Notes: a model not told the origin generated them from the letters alone. A DNA stretch of 64,000 bases from Triplophysa rosa (GCF_024868665.1 NC_079901.1:102067-166066), one strand, 5' to 3'; shown: positions 42,893-54,392, numbered from the stretch's first letter. Numbers and translations: made by a program.

Positions 42893-43640
42893 ATAGGCAG
42901 AAGCTACACCGTTTAAGACTTTATAAGTGATTAGAAGTACTTTATTGTCACGGTCCTGCCTTCTTGTTTCTGAACTTCTATTCGTGTGGCAGGATCGGGA
43001 CAGAGCCCTTAGGTTTTATGTGAGCAAGCCATGGGTTGTTTGCGTTTTTACATCTCATGTGCTTTCTCGTGTCTTGTCATTGGCCCCGCCCCTCTCGTTT
43101 CCCGTATTGCCTCCCTGCCATGTCTTATGTTCCACACCTGCCCCTCGTTGATTATCCCTCATTTGTCTTCCCTTTAAATAGTCCTCATGTTTCATTGTCT
43201 TGTTGCTCGTGGATTGTATGTATGTACGTGCTGATGTTCTTGTGTGCGTATTCCTCGAGTTCCTGCCTTGTCTTGCCCGTGTTAGTAAGTTTGAGTTTTT
43301 TTATTATTTTTAGTTCTCGTTCCGCCCCCATTGTGGGAAGTTTTTTGTTGATCCTTTTCAGTCTTCTGTTATAGTGTTGTTTCCCCCCCATCGAGAGTTT
43401 TTTTTTTGTGTTTTTTTTTTTTGTTAATAAAGTATTTGTTAACCCTGTCTCTGCCGCTGCCTGCGCTTGGGTTCTTCCCACGACTTTCGTGACACTTTAT
43501 AGTCTGTATGGTACTTTATGGATAGCCATTGTAGAGATGATCGAATCGGGGTTGTGTGATCATAATTTTTACATCTGGCGAGAACTCTAGTGGTTGTCCT
43601 GCATCATCAATAAACAGCTGCTAATGCATACAATAATCAC
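42893..43640 (-). pseudogene. L2 ORF2 C-terminal fragment, split by a solo LTR
   Basis: On the minus strand 43600-43501 reads TRVLARCKNYDHTTPIRSSL, QWLSIKYHTDYK, and 42939-42893 continues VLLITYKVLNGV, equivalent to the L2 C-terminal region (compare YKALHGLAP in the intact copy). The LTR at 42946-43494 lies between. Removing it and one duplication copy leaves one frame. Only about 50 codons of the LINE remain. Confidence 0.75.
42946..43494 (+). mobile_element. Solo LTR (Gypsy-type) with 6-bp target duplication
   Basis: 549 bp, starting tgtcacggtcctgcc and ending ctttcgtgaca; the terminal TGTCACG/CGTGACA inverted repeat is perfect. The duplication ctttat occurs at 42940-42945 and 43495-43500. 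A ttaataaagta polyadenylation context near 43425 gives plus orientation. A related LTR lies at 12561. No internal genes, so it probably arose by LTR-LTR recombination. Confidence 0.88.
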
Positions 43641-44127
43641 ATCTTGATGTCATAAACTCATGAATTCAGCAATTCCCCTATTTATTGTGGCTTTTATACT
43701 ATTTCTAATAAATACTTGTTTACCCTGTTTTCAACTAACTGAAATCCCAACAAAGTATGGAAATCTAGTGAGTGAGAGAGAGAGCTGCTGAAACAGATCA
43801 GGGATTGATTGGGGATCAAGAGTCTGAGGATTGCAGATGTGTGTGTTTCAGTAGTTTGTGGATGAACTGTGATTAAAGGCTGCAGATGGGAAGAGTCCTT
43901 TTAGGATTACAGAACAAACACGCATGTGCAACAGCCCTCATACAAGCACATTATTTCCTTGTTGTAAAAGAAGCAACGTAGTAGAATCAAGACATCAGGA
44001 AATGAAACGATGATATTGCTATAGTGTCTTTAGAGTTGTGGATAACATGTACATATATTTATACTGTAGAAAATATGTTTCATGATACATGGCAGACAGG
44101 TGCTTACTAACAGTATGCTAGAAGTCT
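43641..44127. other. No feature recognised
   Basis: No gene or recognised repeat beyond a short gagagagaga run near 43775. Confidence 0.35.
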
Positions 44128-44135
44128 CATTCTTT

Positions 44136-44400
44136 GGTCACACTTCAGAATAGGGGGCAATCCCCGCTATTAACAAACCATTAACTAAGACTGTTTCCCC
44201 AATAAACTCTTAATTTGTTGCTCATTAAAAGTTAGTAAGGTAGTTGTTAGGTTAAGGTATTGGGTAGGATTAGGGATGTAGAGTATGGTCATCCAGAATA
44301 TGTGCTTTATGAGTACTAATAAACAGCCAATATGCCAATAATAGGCATGCTAATAACAACTAGTTAATAGTGAGAATTGCCCCCATACTGAAGTGTTACC
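44136..44400. repeat. hAT-type MITE with perfect 8-bp target duplication
   Basis: Ends ggtcacacttcag... and ...ctgaagtgttacc are imperfect inverted repeats of about 38 bp that include gggggcaat. The flanking cattcttt is present on both sides (44128-44135 and 44401-44408). 265 bp, no coding capacity. This is a widespread fish MITE type. Confidence 0.85.
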
Positions 44401-44408
44401 CATTCTTT

Positions 44409-44810
44409 TGCCCCATTAATGCTCTACTAGCAGGGCAATAAGAACAAGCGAGCAAACCAACGTGACATCGGTTGATCAGAGTTTTGGGCAGGGCAATCTG
44501 TCTGATCAATGCAACATGGGTAGTGTTCAGGAAATTCACATTTAAAGAACCCGATACACTTGTAAAATGTATGAGCAAAATTTGGAGTAGAAGCCTTAAC
44601 TCTAAGCAGGACTATAATATCTTTGATAATGTTTCCATCTTATGGACACAACCGCTGACACAGTAGTTTCTTCTTTTATTTTTTTGAGTAAAGGAGCAGA
44701 CAGAGATACAGTTCATCATTTTAAGATGATCAGTCATCTTGAAAATGAGAGAAAATAAAAGACTTAAATAAACTGTGCCTGTTCACACGTGTTATGAATT
44801 GAAATGATTT
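44409..44810. other. No feature recognised
   Basis: No gene or repeat supported in this stretch. Confidence 0.3.
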
Positions 44811-44816
44811 GGTGCA

Positions 44817-45250
44817 GGTTTCAGGTACTGTATCATCTTTGGAAATATGGAGCTGGCGGAGCTGATTGAAAAGCACAAGGAAACTGACATGGGGAAGTGG
44901 CACAAATACTACAGTGACTACATCACCACCAGTGTCAAGATCTCAATGTGTTGTGTGAAAGAATGACTGAACTAATCTCCTGCTGCAGGATTAAGAGCCA
45001 AAGCTGCAGTCATTTGAGATTTTCCTTCACAATCCGGTGACAACCGGATTGTGCTAAACCACAAACGGTGGTTTAGCACATAAACATATCGTTGATGTAC
45101 AATATCATCCTTCATCAGGTGTGTATACGAGCATTGGTGACCGTGTGCTGACTGTTGAAACGGGATTCACATTGCATCTGTCTTTTTTGCAGTCCGTCAG
45201 GCTGAACTTGATCAAATACGGGGTTGAAAGGAACACATACTTCTCTAGGT
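44817..45250 (+). other. Candidate exons of an unidentified gene
   Basis: After an acceptor-like ggtgcag the frame reads FRYCIIFGNMELAELIEKHK and ETDMGKWHKYYSDYITTSVK before a stop. A second candidate exon at 45193-45249 lies between a good acceptor (cttttttgcag) and donor (AG|gtattt) and reads SVRLNLIKYGVERNTYFSR. The peptides look protein-like but I do not recognise the family, and the donor of the first exon is unclear. Two strong hairpins sit between the exons. Confidence 0.3.
45028..45079. repeat. Two overlapping perfect hairpins
   Basis: cacaatccggt (45028-45038) pairs with accggattgtg (45043-45053) over a gaca loop. Sharing its last GTG, gtgctaaaccac (45051-45062) pairs with gtggtttagcac (45068-45079) over a 5-nt loop. 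Both stems are perfect. Confidence 0.9.
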
Positions 45251-46454
45251 ATTTACATAAAGTGTTGTCAATTAGCATGTAGAAGAAAAGAGTTCAGTGA
45301 GCTAGATTATGTCGAAATAAATAAATAACGGAACAGAAATAAAAATCTGAGGAGCAATAATCCGTGATTGTTTCCCGGAGGCGGCCCACAGCTGTCCGTC
45401 CGGCAGACGAAATGAAAAGCTCAAGTAGTAACAGCAGTGTGAGGGATTATGAGCTCATCATCTTGCCCAGCGTTCACTACCGTACCTCCACACGACATCA
45501 GCACCTCCGGCGGCCTCCTTTCATCATCTGTGATGGGATTTTGGACATGGGTTCTGCCTGCTGCACAGCACAGAAAGGTCTGTCCATTTTCTGCTCCTTT
45601 GCTCTGCATTTAGATGTTTGGGGATGTCCACATGATCTCGTGTGTCACCTTGAAAGCTCTCCGAGAAACCATTTTGAATGATTTGATTTTAGGAAAACTT
45701 TTATGAATTCGTCTACCATAAATCTGGTCCAGACACTACATGACCCGGCCAGCATACGGTTGTAGTTGTGATGATGATGCATGGTGAAATCTGACATTTG
45801 GGACAATTTTAAAGGATTATGCTAACCATTCTTATTTACTATTACATGTAACAGTAGGAAAATGGGGTTTTATGTGTGTGCAGCAAGTTTTATATTTAGC
45901 TCATTTACAGTTTTTTACAACTGCTATGACATTTTTCCAATACTTTTAACAATTTCCCTAAACTCTTTACACAGTTATCACAACATCTGGCTGTGTAGGC
46001 TATACAATGAACACATTTCTTGTTGCTTTAAAATGCTTTAACTTATTTAAAACACAAACTCAACCAAGACCAAAACAATGTATTTTTACTGCCAAATGTA
46101 CAAATGCTTTCACACTGTTTGTCAGAACAGGTAACATCACATTCTAAACCTAACTTATAGGAGGTATTGTTGGAGGTATATAACCCTGAAGAGACATTTT
46201 CAATTCAAATGCATTTGGACTGTAATAACTTTCACTTTTAGAAAAAAAAGAAAATAATCACTAGAAATATACAAATATAAACACTTTTGGAAACTATGCA
46301 TGTAGCAGATAAACATATTGAGCATGAAATTAACAGTTTTTAACAGTTTGACAATTCTGTGTTTTAGTTTAGGAAAATTGTTAGGATAATTAAAAAAATT
46401 GTCAATCTTGCTTGGTCTATAAACACCATGCACTGTGTTTTACCTCATTTACCT
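45251..46454. other. Unassigned; weak open frame at 45364-45681
   Basis: A GC-richer patch at 45370-45600 has a 105-codon frame (MKSSSSNSSVRDYELIILPS and onward) with no recognisable family; it could be an exon of the same unidentified gene. The rest, 45700-46454, is AT-rich and empty. Confidence 0.2.
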
Positions 46455-46535
46455 GTTTTTCTCATTTTCTCCTGCAAAGCTGCTTTTGAACAGTGCACAT
46501 TGTGAAAAGCGCTATATAAATAAAATTGAATAGTC
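46455..46535 (+). repeat. L2 3' tail fragment
   Basis: The string gaaaagcgctatataaataa with the upstream ctgcttttgaacagtgcaca corresponds to the 3' end of the L2 copy at 25-30 kb. It is an isolated 5'-truncated insertion of under 100 bp. Confidence 0.8.
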
Positions 46536-46682
46536 AAGACCAATAGTGTTTTAAGGGGAGATGTTTTAAATCGCTTTCATATTGCCAGTTTGCGTATTTT
46601 AAAAGCTATTTTTAATCTATGAAAACATTATACTTACCTTGACAAATAATCAACCATCTACATAACTTCAGTGCATGTTTTT

Positions 46683-47700
46683 CAGGGCTTGACATTAAGC
46701 GTTGTCATGTGGTTGTCCTTGCACATTTATACTGACATTTCATATGAAGTTATATTTTTTTTATGTTCGGACAATTAATTTTTGTACTCGGACAAGTGAA
46801 TGACAAATGCACTTGTCCGAGTACAAAAATTACTTGTCCGAACATAAAAAAATATAACTTCATATGAAGTGTCAGTATAAATGTGCAAGTGCAGTTCATC
46901 ACATGAATAGGCAGATAACTGACAAAAGACATTAATGTTACATACAGATGGATAAATTGAGGCAATATAATTTTTTGTTTACCTACATTTTTTAAATATT
47001 TCTAAGTATTGTGTTATTCATTTTTTACTATACAATAGTGGTATATTTGTCCACATAAATTACTGTAGTATATTATAGTATTTATTACTTTAGTAAACGG
47101 CAGTAAAATTCCTAGATACCATAGTGTTTTTGAACTTTACTATAGTATACTGTGTTTATCAATTTACTACAAGGGCACTACAATTTTCCATAGCAAATAC
47201 TATCGTACACTACAGTATTTTTTCGTCTGAGTGTTCAGTTTAACAGGACGTTTATTTTGACGACTTGTCAGAAAGACGCCCAAGTTAATATATTTTTGAC
47301 AATAGCTTCACTCAAACAGTAAAATGCTGGTAAAATAAACTCTTAGCAACTCTGGAGATGATGTTCATGTGTTCATATCCTCATATAGTGCAGACGCAGA
47401 CAAATCCTAGACCAACACTTGTGCAGTATGTTAAATTGTGCACTTCATTCCCTCAGACACACAGCCAGATGACATAATTAAATAACAGGATTTGGTGTCC
47501 GCGAGCGATGCGCTATTGATTAATGTCACACACAAACAAACACAACGACAAACGCACTTCACACAAACAGCTCTGTCTAATGCACATATTCTTATTATTC
47601 TACATAGGCCTATATGTCGCACTGCACAGCCCTGAGTGTTTTTTTTTTCAAGTTACTTGTCCGGTCGGGCAAGTAAAATTCTCTCTTCTCTCGAGCCCTG
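46683..47700. mobile_element. hAT-like non-autonomous element with an internal 80-bp palindrome
   Basis: Ends cagggcttgaca... and, reversed, CAGGGCTCGAGAG... are hAT-like CAGGGCTYGA termini. Near the right end acttgtccggtcgggcaagt is a short palindrome typical of such elements. No transposase frame is seen and no 8-bp duplication was found, so the edges are less certain than for the 32-kb hAT. Confidence 0.5.
46718..46889. repeat. Long near-perfect palindrome, arms about 80 bp
   Basis: Arms 46718-46798 and 46810-46889 are reverse complements apart from a few mismatches and a 1-bp length difference in a T run. The spacer is 11 bp. Words: cttgcacatttatactgaca, catatgaagttata, gtactcggacaagtg and their complements. 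Confidence 0.9.
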
Positions 47701-48570
47701 GTTGTGATGGGTAGCAGGATTGTGTCTGTCTCTCAGTGCCAGTCACAGCGCTGAATGTTCTAATCTCACCGGTGTGATCGCACGCGTCAAAGGGTTAAAA
47801 TCATGAAAAGTGAATTTATGGCATTAAGGAGAGGCGAGAACCCTGCAAGTGATGGAAATCCGTCGAAGACTCACTGCAATTAATGGAAATCCGTGTAGCG
47901 ACGGAGAACTTCAATCCATGTGAGAGTAAATCCATTAAATATTCATACACTCAGGCCTAGTCCACACGTCACAAGTTTTTCCTTCTTGGTTTAAACAAAA
48001 CCCTGTGTACCCACGAAAACGCAAAACATGCTATAAAGCGCTGTCAAATGCATGCCAAACCAACAGGTGGCGATATAATCCTAATCATAAAGCCGTGTTG
48101 ACCAATCACAAACCTGGAATCTGGAATCTGACGTCAAACAAAGGACATAGCGGCACGCATTCCAACATCATACGCCAAAACTCCGGTTTAACCGTATACA
48201 CGACAACGCTGAAACTGGAGTTTCTAAAAATCTGTTTTCCAAAAACTGTATAACTGTGTATAGTACGCAACCTGTCTAATAAAAACCTATATTGCACTTG
48301 TAGATATTAACCACTGAGTACAAGTTCAGAATTTAAAGTTGCAGACAAATAGTCACAAATGCATAAACTGACATTCACAGAAATGCACACACACACGCAC
48401 TTGTAGCACATATTTACACATAGTCTTTCATTCAGATTGATATTAAAACCTCATACAGGGACATTCCACCTCTCAAATCTGTCATAAAACATTAAGACTT
48501 GTCATTTCTCTCGCGCCTTTCTCTCTAGTGTCTCGCTACAGAGATTCAATTATTATTCAATGATTAACCA
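47701..48570. other. DNA-transposon-like remnant, otherwise empty
   Basis: From about 47955 to 48270 the style ggcctagtccacacgtcaca ... ccaaaaactgtataactgtg is that of a common fish DNA transposon end. No gene is supported. Confidence 0.3.
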
Positions 48571-48639
48571 TAGTTTAACCACAGTATTTACTAAGTTTTG
48601 TGTAGTAAAACCACAGTAACCACACATTTACCATGTTAC

Positions 48640-49883
48640 TAGTTCTACCCCCTTTGGTGGATTTAGTTATTCTAGGTGTTATCAAAAGTCTGGAGTTTTG
48701 AGATCTTAGAGAGCGTGATGGGTTGTAGTGTGGTAGAAGCTCTGTTATGTAGGTAGGGGCTAAACCGTTTAAGGCTTTATAAGTAATTAAAAGAACTTTA
48801 AAGTCAATACGATACTTAATGGGTAACCAGTGAAGGGTTGATAACATTGGGGTTATGTGATCGTATTTTCTGGACCTGGTTAGAACTCTGGCAGCTGCAT
48901 TCTGAACTAACTGTAGTTTGTTTATTGATGTTGCAGCACAACCACTAAGCAGTGCATTACAGTAGTCAAGTCTTGAGGTCACAAATGCATGAATAAGCTT
49001 CTCTGCGTCAGCAACACATAAAATATTTCATAATTTGGCAACATTTCTAAGGTGGAAGAAGGCTGTTTTTGTGACATTTGAGATGTGATTTTTAAATGAC
49101 AGGTTGCTGTCTAATATAACGCCGAGGTCTTTAACTGTATTTGTTGGAGTAACAGTGCAGCCTTCAATTTGCAGGTCATAATCTGAAATATTCTGCTCAC
49201 GTGTCTTTGGTCCGATAAGTAATATTTCTGTTTTATTAGAATTTAAAAGAAGGAAATTACAAGTCATCCAATGCTTTATATCTTGGATGCACTCTGCCAA
49301 TTTGGATAGTTGGAAGGAATCATCTGGGTGAGATGTTACCTTTATCTGATGCTATAAGCAGGTCGTTTGTAATTTTAACGAGCGCAGTTTCAGTACTATG
49401 ATGTGGTCTAAAGCCTGACTGGAATTTTTCGTGTATGTCATTATTTTGTAAGAAAGAGCACAACTGAGTGGACACTACTTTTTCTAGTATTTTAGACAGG
49501 TAAGGGGGATTTGAAATCGGTCTATATTTTCCTAGTTCATTGGGGTCTAAGTTTGGTTTCTTGATAAGAGGCTTAATGACGGCCAGTTTAAAGACTCCTG
49601 GGACATGGCCTAGATTAATTGACAAGTTGATGACGTTATAAATGGGCTCAATTGCAACGAGTAATAACTCTTTTAATAATTTAGTTGGTATGGGATCTAA
49701 TAAGCAAGTTGTAGGTTTAGATGTTGCAATAAGTTTAATTAAATCTTCCTGTTTTATAGGTGAAAAACACTGTAGCCTTTCTTTTGGGGCGATGGTTGGT
49801 ACTAATTTATAGGACAGACTTGGAGGTTGAGTTTTTACTATTTTGTCTCGTATGTTTAAGATTTTCTCTGTAAAATAATTCAT
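48640..49883 (-). pseudogene. L2 copy 2: RT fragments lacking the catalytic core
   Basis: 49883 to 49320 covers the N-terminal RT part ([49 protein letters not shown]). The next readable segment, LAECIQDIKHWMTCNFLLLN (49300), is normally found after motif C. Motifs A, B and YADD are therefore deleted. A TGA near 49028 and the LINE C-terminal region (SRLDYCNALLSG, HWLPIKYRIDFKVLLITY) follow to 48640, where the frame ends in unrelated sequence. Confidence 0.8.
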
Positions 49884-49942
49884 GAAATCATTGCTACCAA
49901 GGTGCAGCGGAATACCCAGGTCAGGTGAAGTCTGTTTATTTG

Positions 49943-51790
49943 TTAGTTTAGCAACTGTACTAAATAAAAACCTTGATTGTTTTTGTTAGTTTCTATGAGG
50001 TTACGGAGGTGCTCAGCCTTTGCTGCTTTTAGTGCCTTTTTATAACAGTTTGCACTCTCTTTCCACGCAATTTTAAAGACCTCTAATTGGGTTTGTTTCC
50101 ATTTGCGCTCCAGTTTACGTGTTTCTCTTTTAAGGGCGCGAGTGGTGCTATTGTACCATGGTGATGCGTTTTTCTCATTAATCTTTTTTGACTTCATAGG
50201 TGCGACAGCTTCTAATGTATTAGAGAAAATAGTGCCCAATTTGCTGGTCATGTCATCGAGAGATTCTATATTTATTGGTATGGTTATTAAAGGAGTCAGA
50301 TCTGGCAAGCTCTTTGCGAAACTATCTTTAGTAGTAGAGGTAATTGTTCTACCCTGTCGATAACGAGTTAAACGGCTGATTTCTGCAGTGCGCAGTGTAC
50401 ATGTTATAAGATAGTGATCAGTGACATCGTCGCTTTGAGGTATAATATCTATATTGGTTAGATCGGCTCCGTGAGATATAATCAAGTCTAGTGTATGATT
50501 AAATCGATGAGTGGATCCATTGATGTGTTGTGTTACTCCAAAAGAGTGTAGTAGCTCTGTAAACACCACTGCTAATGCATCGTTAGCACTATCTACGTGG
50601 ATATTAAAGTCTCCAACAATTAGTAATTTATCAACGTTAACCAATAGGTCCGATAAGAAGTCCGCAAACTCTTTCAGAAAATCAGTGTAGGGACCAGGGG
50701 GTCTATACACAGTAGCCAATGTAAAAGAAAGCAATGATTTTTTACTTTCATTTGGAACAATTATGTTCAACGCAAGCACTTCAAATGATTTAAATTTATG
50801 CTCCGTTCTCTGAGTTACAGTAAGAATGTCTCTAAAGATTGTTGCGACACCACCACCTCGACCAACCGGACGTGGCTCATGCATATAACAGTAGCTTGGT
50901 GGGGTACACTCATTTAGACCGTAATAATCATTTGGTATAAGCCAGGTTTCGGTAAGGCAAAGTATATCAAAACTGTTGTCTGTGATCATTTCATTTACAA
51001 TAACTGCCTTTGAATTTAGTGATCTAATATTAAGTAGCACGAACTTTATGAGTTTGTTTTGGTCGTTTATTACATTGTCTTCAGGTAGGAAGGTAGGAAG
51101 CGGCCCTGATACGATGATCCTCGCCGTGGGCGATGCGTTGCGTACCGTCTTGATCAGACTCCTGAAGTCCCTCTTCAGGATCTCCGACTGCCTCATCCTG
51201 ACGTCATTCACCCCCGCATGCAGAACGACAGCTCCGACGTTAGCATCGTCCTTCAGGATCGCAGGTACCTGCGCAGAGACATCAAGAACACGGGCGCCAG
51301 GAAAACAATGAGTGCGCACCTTACCTTTAGTGGAGGAAGCGCGTACGTTCCGGATGATTGAGTCTCCGATGACCACAGCGTTGCATTCCGTCTCGCAGAG
51401 GGCGGCAAAGCGGTTCCTGGTCGGGATCTCGAAGACCGGTGGCGGCGGTTGGGTCATCGCTACAGTCCTGGCTCGCGCCTTTCGCCGTGGGTGTGCCGGT
51501 GCAGGAGTGAAGTTCATTTGGGCTGACCGTGTTCTCGAAGCGTGGGCTCTGTGCAGAGAAACAGGCGGAGTAGAAGTGGTAGGAGTATTAAAATCGCGAT
51601 GAAAACTTACCGCGGATTTGTGAGCGTCAGCTCGGGATGTTTCCAGCGCCGTTTTATGTTCTCGCAGCTGTGTCTGCTTCTCTAGTAGATCCTGGATCTT
51701 CTTCTCTGCAGCCTCCAGTTCCGACTGAAGTGCGAAGAACGTTTCCTCATCTGCACTCAGAGGTACACACACGTCTGAAACATTAGCCAT
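49943..51790 (-). pseudogene. L2 copy 2: esterase joined in frame to endonuclease (615 codons)
   Basis: ATG at 51790 gives MANVSDVCVPLSADEETFFA, a coiled coil (LESELEAAEKKIQDLLEKQT-like), then the SGNH start AVVIGDSIIRNV and LHAGVNDVRMRQSE. After VSGPLPTFLPEDN the frame goes straight to FVLLNIRSLNSKAVIVNEM and the endonuclease (CLTETWLIPNDYY, IVGDFNIHVDSAND, DVTDHYLITCTL). The esterase DGLHP block is missing, so a deletion fused the two proteins in frame. The frame ends at 49943 after a 1-bp loss. Esterase activity is not expected. Confidence 0.8.
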
Positions 51791-52189
51791 TAGTGATGTA
51801 ATAATGAGAACAGTGTGTTAAGCAGTAAGGGCAATATTCAGTAAATAAAGGCTGGTAATGCTAACAGCCTGAGGCTAATAGCGAATGATCCGATAAAAAT
51901 AATTTATCAGTGCGTTTAAGCACGACTTTGTTATGGGATATACTTAAGGATATGTTTTACCCTCGGTGAATAACAATTTAAAACACAAGTCTTAAAGAGT
52001 ACATTCCTCAATATTTTTAAGGGCTTATTTTGGTTTATGGAGTGTCCGACAACAAGTTTATGTACATACATGATGTAAAATACTATTATTTCGTAATAAT
52101 AAGCAGTTTTTATTACCTTACTTCTTGACTGACTCTCAAATGATTCGTTCCGCGATTCATCTGTGTAATCTCCGCCTTTCCGCCAGCGT
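51791..52189 (-). other. Probable 5' UTR of L2 copy 2
   Basis: About 400 bp between the ATG and the CCAAT array, without genes. The length matches the 5' UTR of L2 copy 1, but I could not align the two by eye. Confidence 0.35.
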
Positions 52190-52194
52190 AGTCT

Positions 52195-52320
52195 GATCTG
52201 ATTGGTCAGATAGTGTAGTCTGCTGTGATTGGTCAAATGGTCTAGTCTGCTGTGATTGGTCAGATGGTCTAGTCTGCTGTGATTGGTCAAATGGTCTAGT
52301 CTGCTGTGATTGGTCAAACG
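52195..52320 (-). repeat. 27-bp minisatellite with five CCAAT boxes
   Basis: The word attggtca starts at 52201, 52228, 52255, 52282 and 52309, an exact 27-bp period. On the minus strand each unit reads TGACCAATCACAGCAGACTA, containing CCAATCA, the NF-Y type box. It lies about 400 bp upstream of the L2 copy 2 start codon and in its orientation. Confidence 0.9.
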
Positions 52321-52329
52321 CGTTCAGCA

Positions 52330-54160
52330 TGTGTCGCAAATGGACCGCCTATCATTACTGCTGTATTACGGTTTGCAGGTGGTTGGATATTAACAGTGTA
52401 TAGAGAGAGACGGCGTCGATTTTACCTTACCAGTTCGAGCCCGAGTCTGACGAATCATTCTTTAATCCTTATACAGATGCCAGTAAGAAAAAGGACTGTT
52501 TTAGACACTTCTCTTGTAACAGTTAGTTATCACGGCATACAGTGTACGGTGTTCGTATCTTCAGATGTTATTATAACTATAGTACACCACGCAGTTCTTG
52601 AAATAAAGACTTTGCGAGTTAATATGGTTGAACACTTACATTAGCGCAACGAGTTTATAGCTAACGTTAGGTAAACAAACAGTAACAACCCCAAAAATAA
52701 CGGTAACGTTAGCTAAACACAGACATGAGATAACGTCACACAAATTTAATTTTAAGTAAAGACAAAAATAAAGAGTCACACTTACAGGTTGTGATTCGGT
52801 GGAGCTTACAGGTCCAAATAAAGTTGGTATTGCAACATCTTTTAAGGAAAGACGTTTAATGTATCCTGCAGTAAAGGCGCCAAGATTGATGACGCAATCT
52901 TAGGTAAAATGACGCGCGCAAAGTAAAACGTTCGGTTTATACTCCTTTGGTGTCGTTTGAAAAATAAATAGTAACCATTTTTTCCTCAGAAGTTCTTACT
53001 TTGGTAGTGAAAATAAGACTGACTTAGTTTCACTACATAGAACACAGCTTCTCTTAGACATGATGCACACGTCACGAACGAGCTAGTACAGTGTTTGGGG
53101 AGGAGAGAGTTAAGTTTTCGCAGTCAGTAGGCGGGGATTTTTCTAGTGACGTAGGTACATTGTGGTTAAAGATTCGGACAGGTCATGACTTGTTCGCGTG
53201 ATTCAGAGTCGATTACCTTTTTTATAAGCTAATAACTTTGTTATTCGTTCACCTTCGGATTTACAACTTGGCAGATTGCTTACATTCAAACACGGCAAAA
53301 TTAAACACTTCATGAAATGTATTTTTTATGATCTCGAGGAATGTACTCTTTAAGGATGTTACATTAATGTTAAATATAAAATAACCTGATCCTTCCTTTT
53401 TGATCGGCTCTGAACACATTATAAACATACCTAATATAAAAAGAGTTTCACATCCAGGTTTTTAATAATTAATAATAAATTTATAATAAAATAATTGTAA
53501 TATTTACGGTTCATTTTACATTCAATACACTACATTAAATCTGCAGACAACAAATAAGCAGAAGACTTTTTTCAAGTATCTCATTGAATGTGCTACAGTA
53601 TAATGTGATTTTATAAATACAGATGTTACATAAGAGATTCTGTGAACAATACTGCGTATGCATTTAAAATGAAAAAAGGTCTTTGTGTGTAACAAAACTG
53701 ATTATTTAGGCAATAAAAAGTTGGATTCATTTGATTTTGCCCCTTCAGCATTACTGCCTTTCCAGTTTAGAAAAATCAATAAGCCACTAGATTTCCATTG
53801 ATGTCAGTTCTGAGCCTGCGTTCGTGAGAAAACACGGATCCAAGCATTACATAACACACAGCTGCTGTTACTCTGCAAGAAGCTTCTGGTCTTACCCGGA
53901 CACTAACAGAGAGATAAGTCTGATTAACAGGGCCAGACAGAATCTGCACTCTTTTGTAAATTTACGTTTACATGTATTAATGTGGCAGAGAAACTAAAAA
54001 GCACGAGCGAATGATGAGTTGTAGTGTAGGGTTTAGAAAACACTGCAACAACAAAAAGTACAATCTAACTAGGTTTGTAACAGTAAAACGGCTTGAAGGT
54101 ACATCACGATAATGATGCTTATGAATCTTATATATCAGTGGTACACTGAAAAAAATGATA
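52330..54160. other. No gene recognised
   Basis: About 1.8 kb without a supported gene. GC-richer patches at 52330-52440 and 53050-53160 (ggcggggatttttctagtga) might be promoter or 5' UTR sequence, but nothing decides this. Confidence 0.3.
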
Positions 54161-54170
54161 CTTTAAACAA

Positions 54171-54392
54171 ACTTAATTAAATTATGGACAGTGGTTCCAC
54201 ACAACAGAAATATGTTATCTCTACTCAAATACTTAATGTATGATGAACTAAACTGAACTGAGTAAACTTAAACAACCATGTCCAAATAATGTCCAAATAA
54301 CTTGAATCAAATAAGTTCATCCTACTAAAAGTATTTAAGTAGAGATAACATTTTTCCATTATGAGGAACCACTGCCCATAATTTAATTAAGT
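54171..54392. repeat. Palindromic MITE-like element
   Basis: acttaattaaattatggaca with gtggttcc (54171-54198) is matched in inverse by ggaaccac with tgcccataatttaattaagt (54365-54392). Inner arms (gttatctctactcaaatact and agtatttaagtagagataac) also pair. Confidence 0.75.

Larger units (their letters stand above)
48640..51790 (-). mobile_element. L2-clade LINE, copy 2, decayed
   Basis: The minus strand holds a fused esterase/endonuclease frame, RT fragments and a C-terminal region. The 3' end is lost near 48640, where unrelated aaaccacagtaaccacacat repeat sequence follows. Lesions: deletion of the esterase C-terminus, a 1-bp frameshift near 49955, deletion of the RT core near 49320, TGA near 49028. 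It is clearly older than copy 1, though of related type. Confidence 0.85.

Noticed and set aside
43036..43374. 112-codon hydrophobic plus-strand frame
   Set aside because: Lies wholly inside the solo LTR, which is T-rich; the hydrophobic translation is compositional.
52157..52339. Peptide with repeated TNHSRLDHL units
   Set aside because: A 27-bp minisatellite is a multiple of three, so any frame gives a repeated 9-residue peptide. No gene context.
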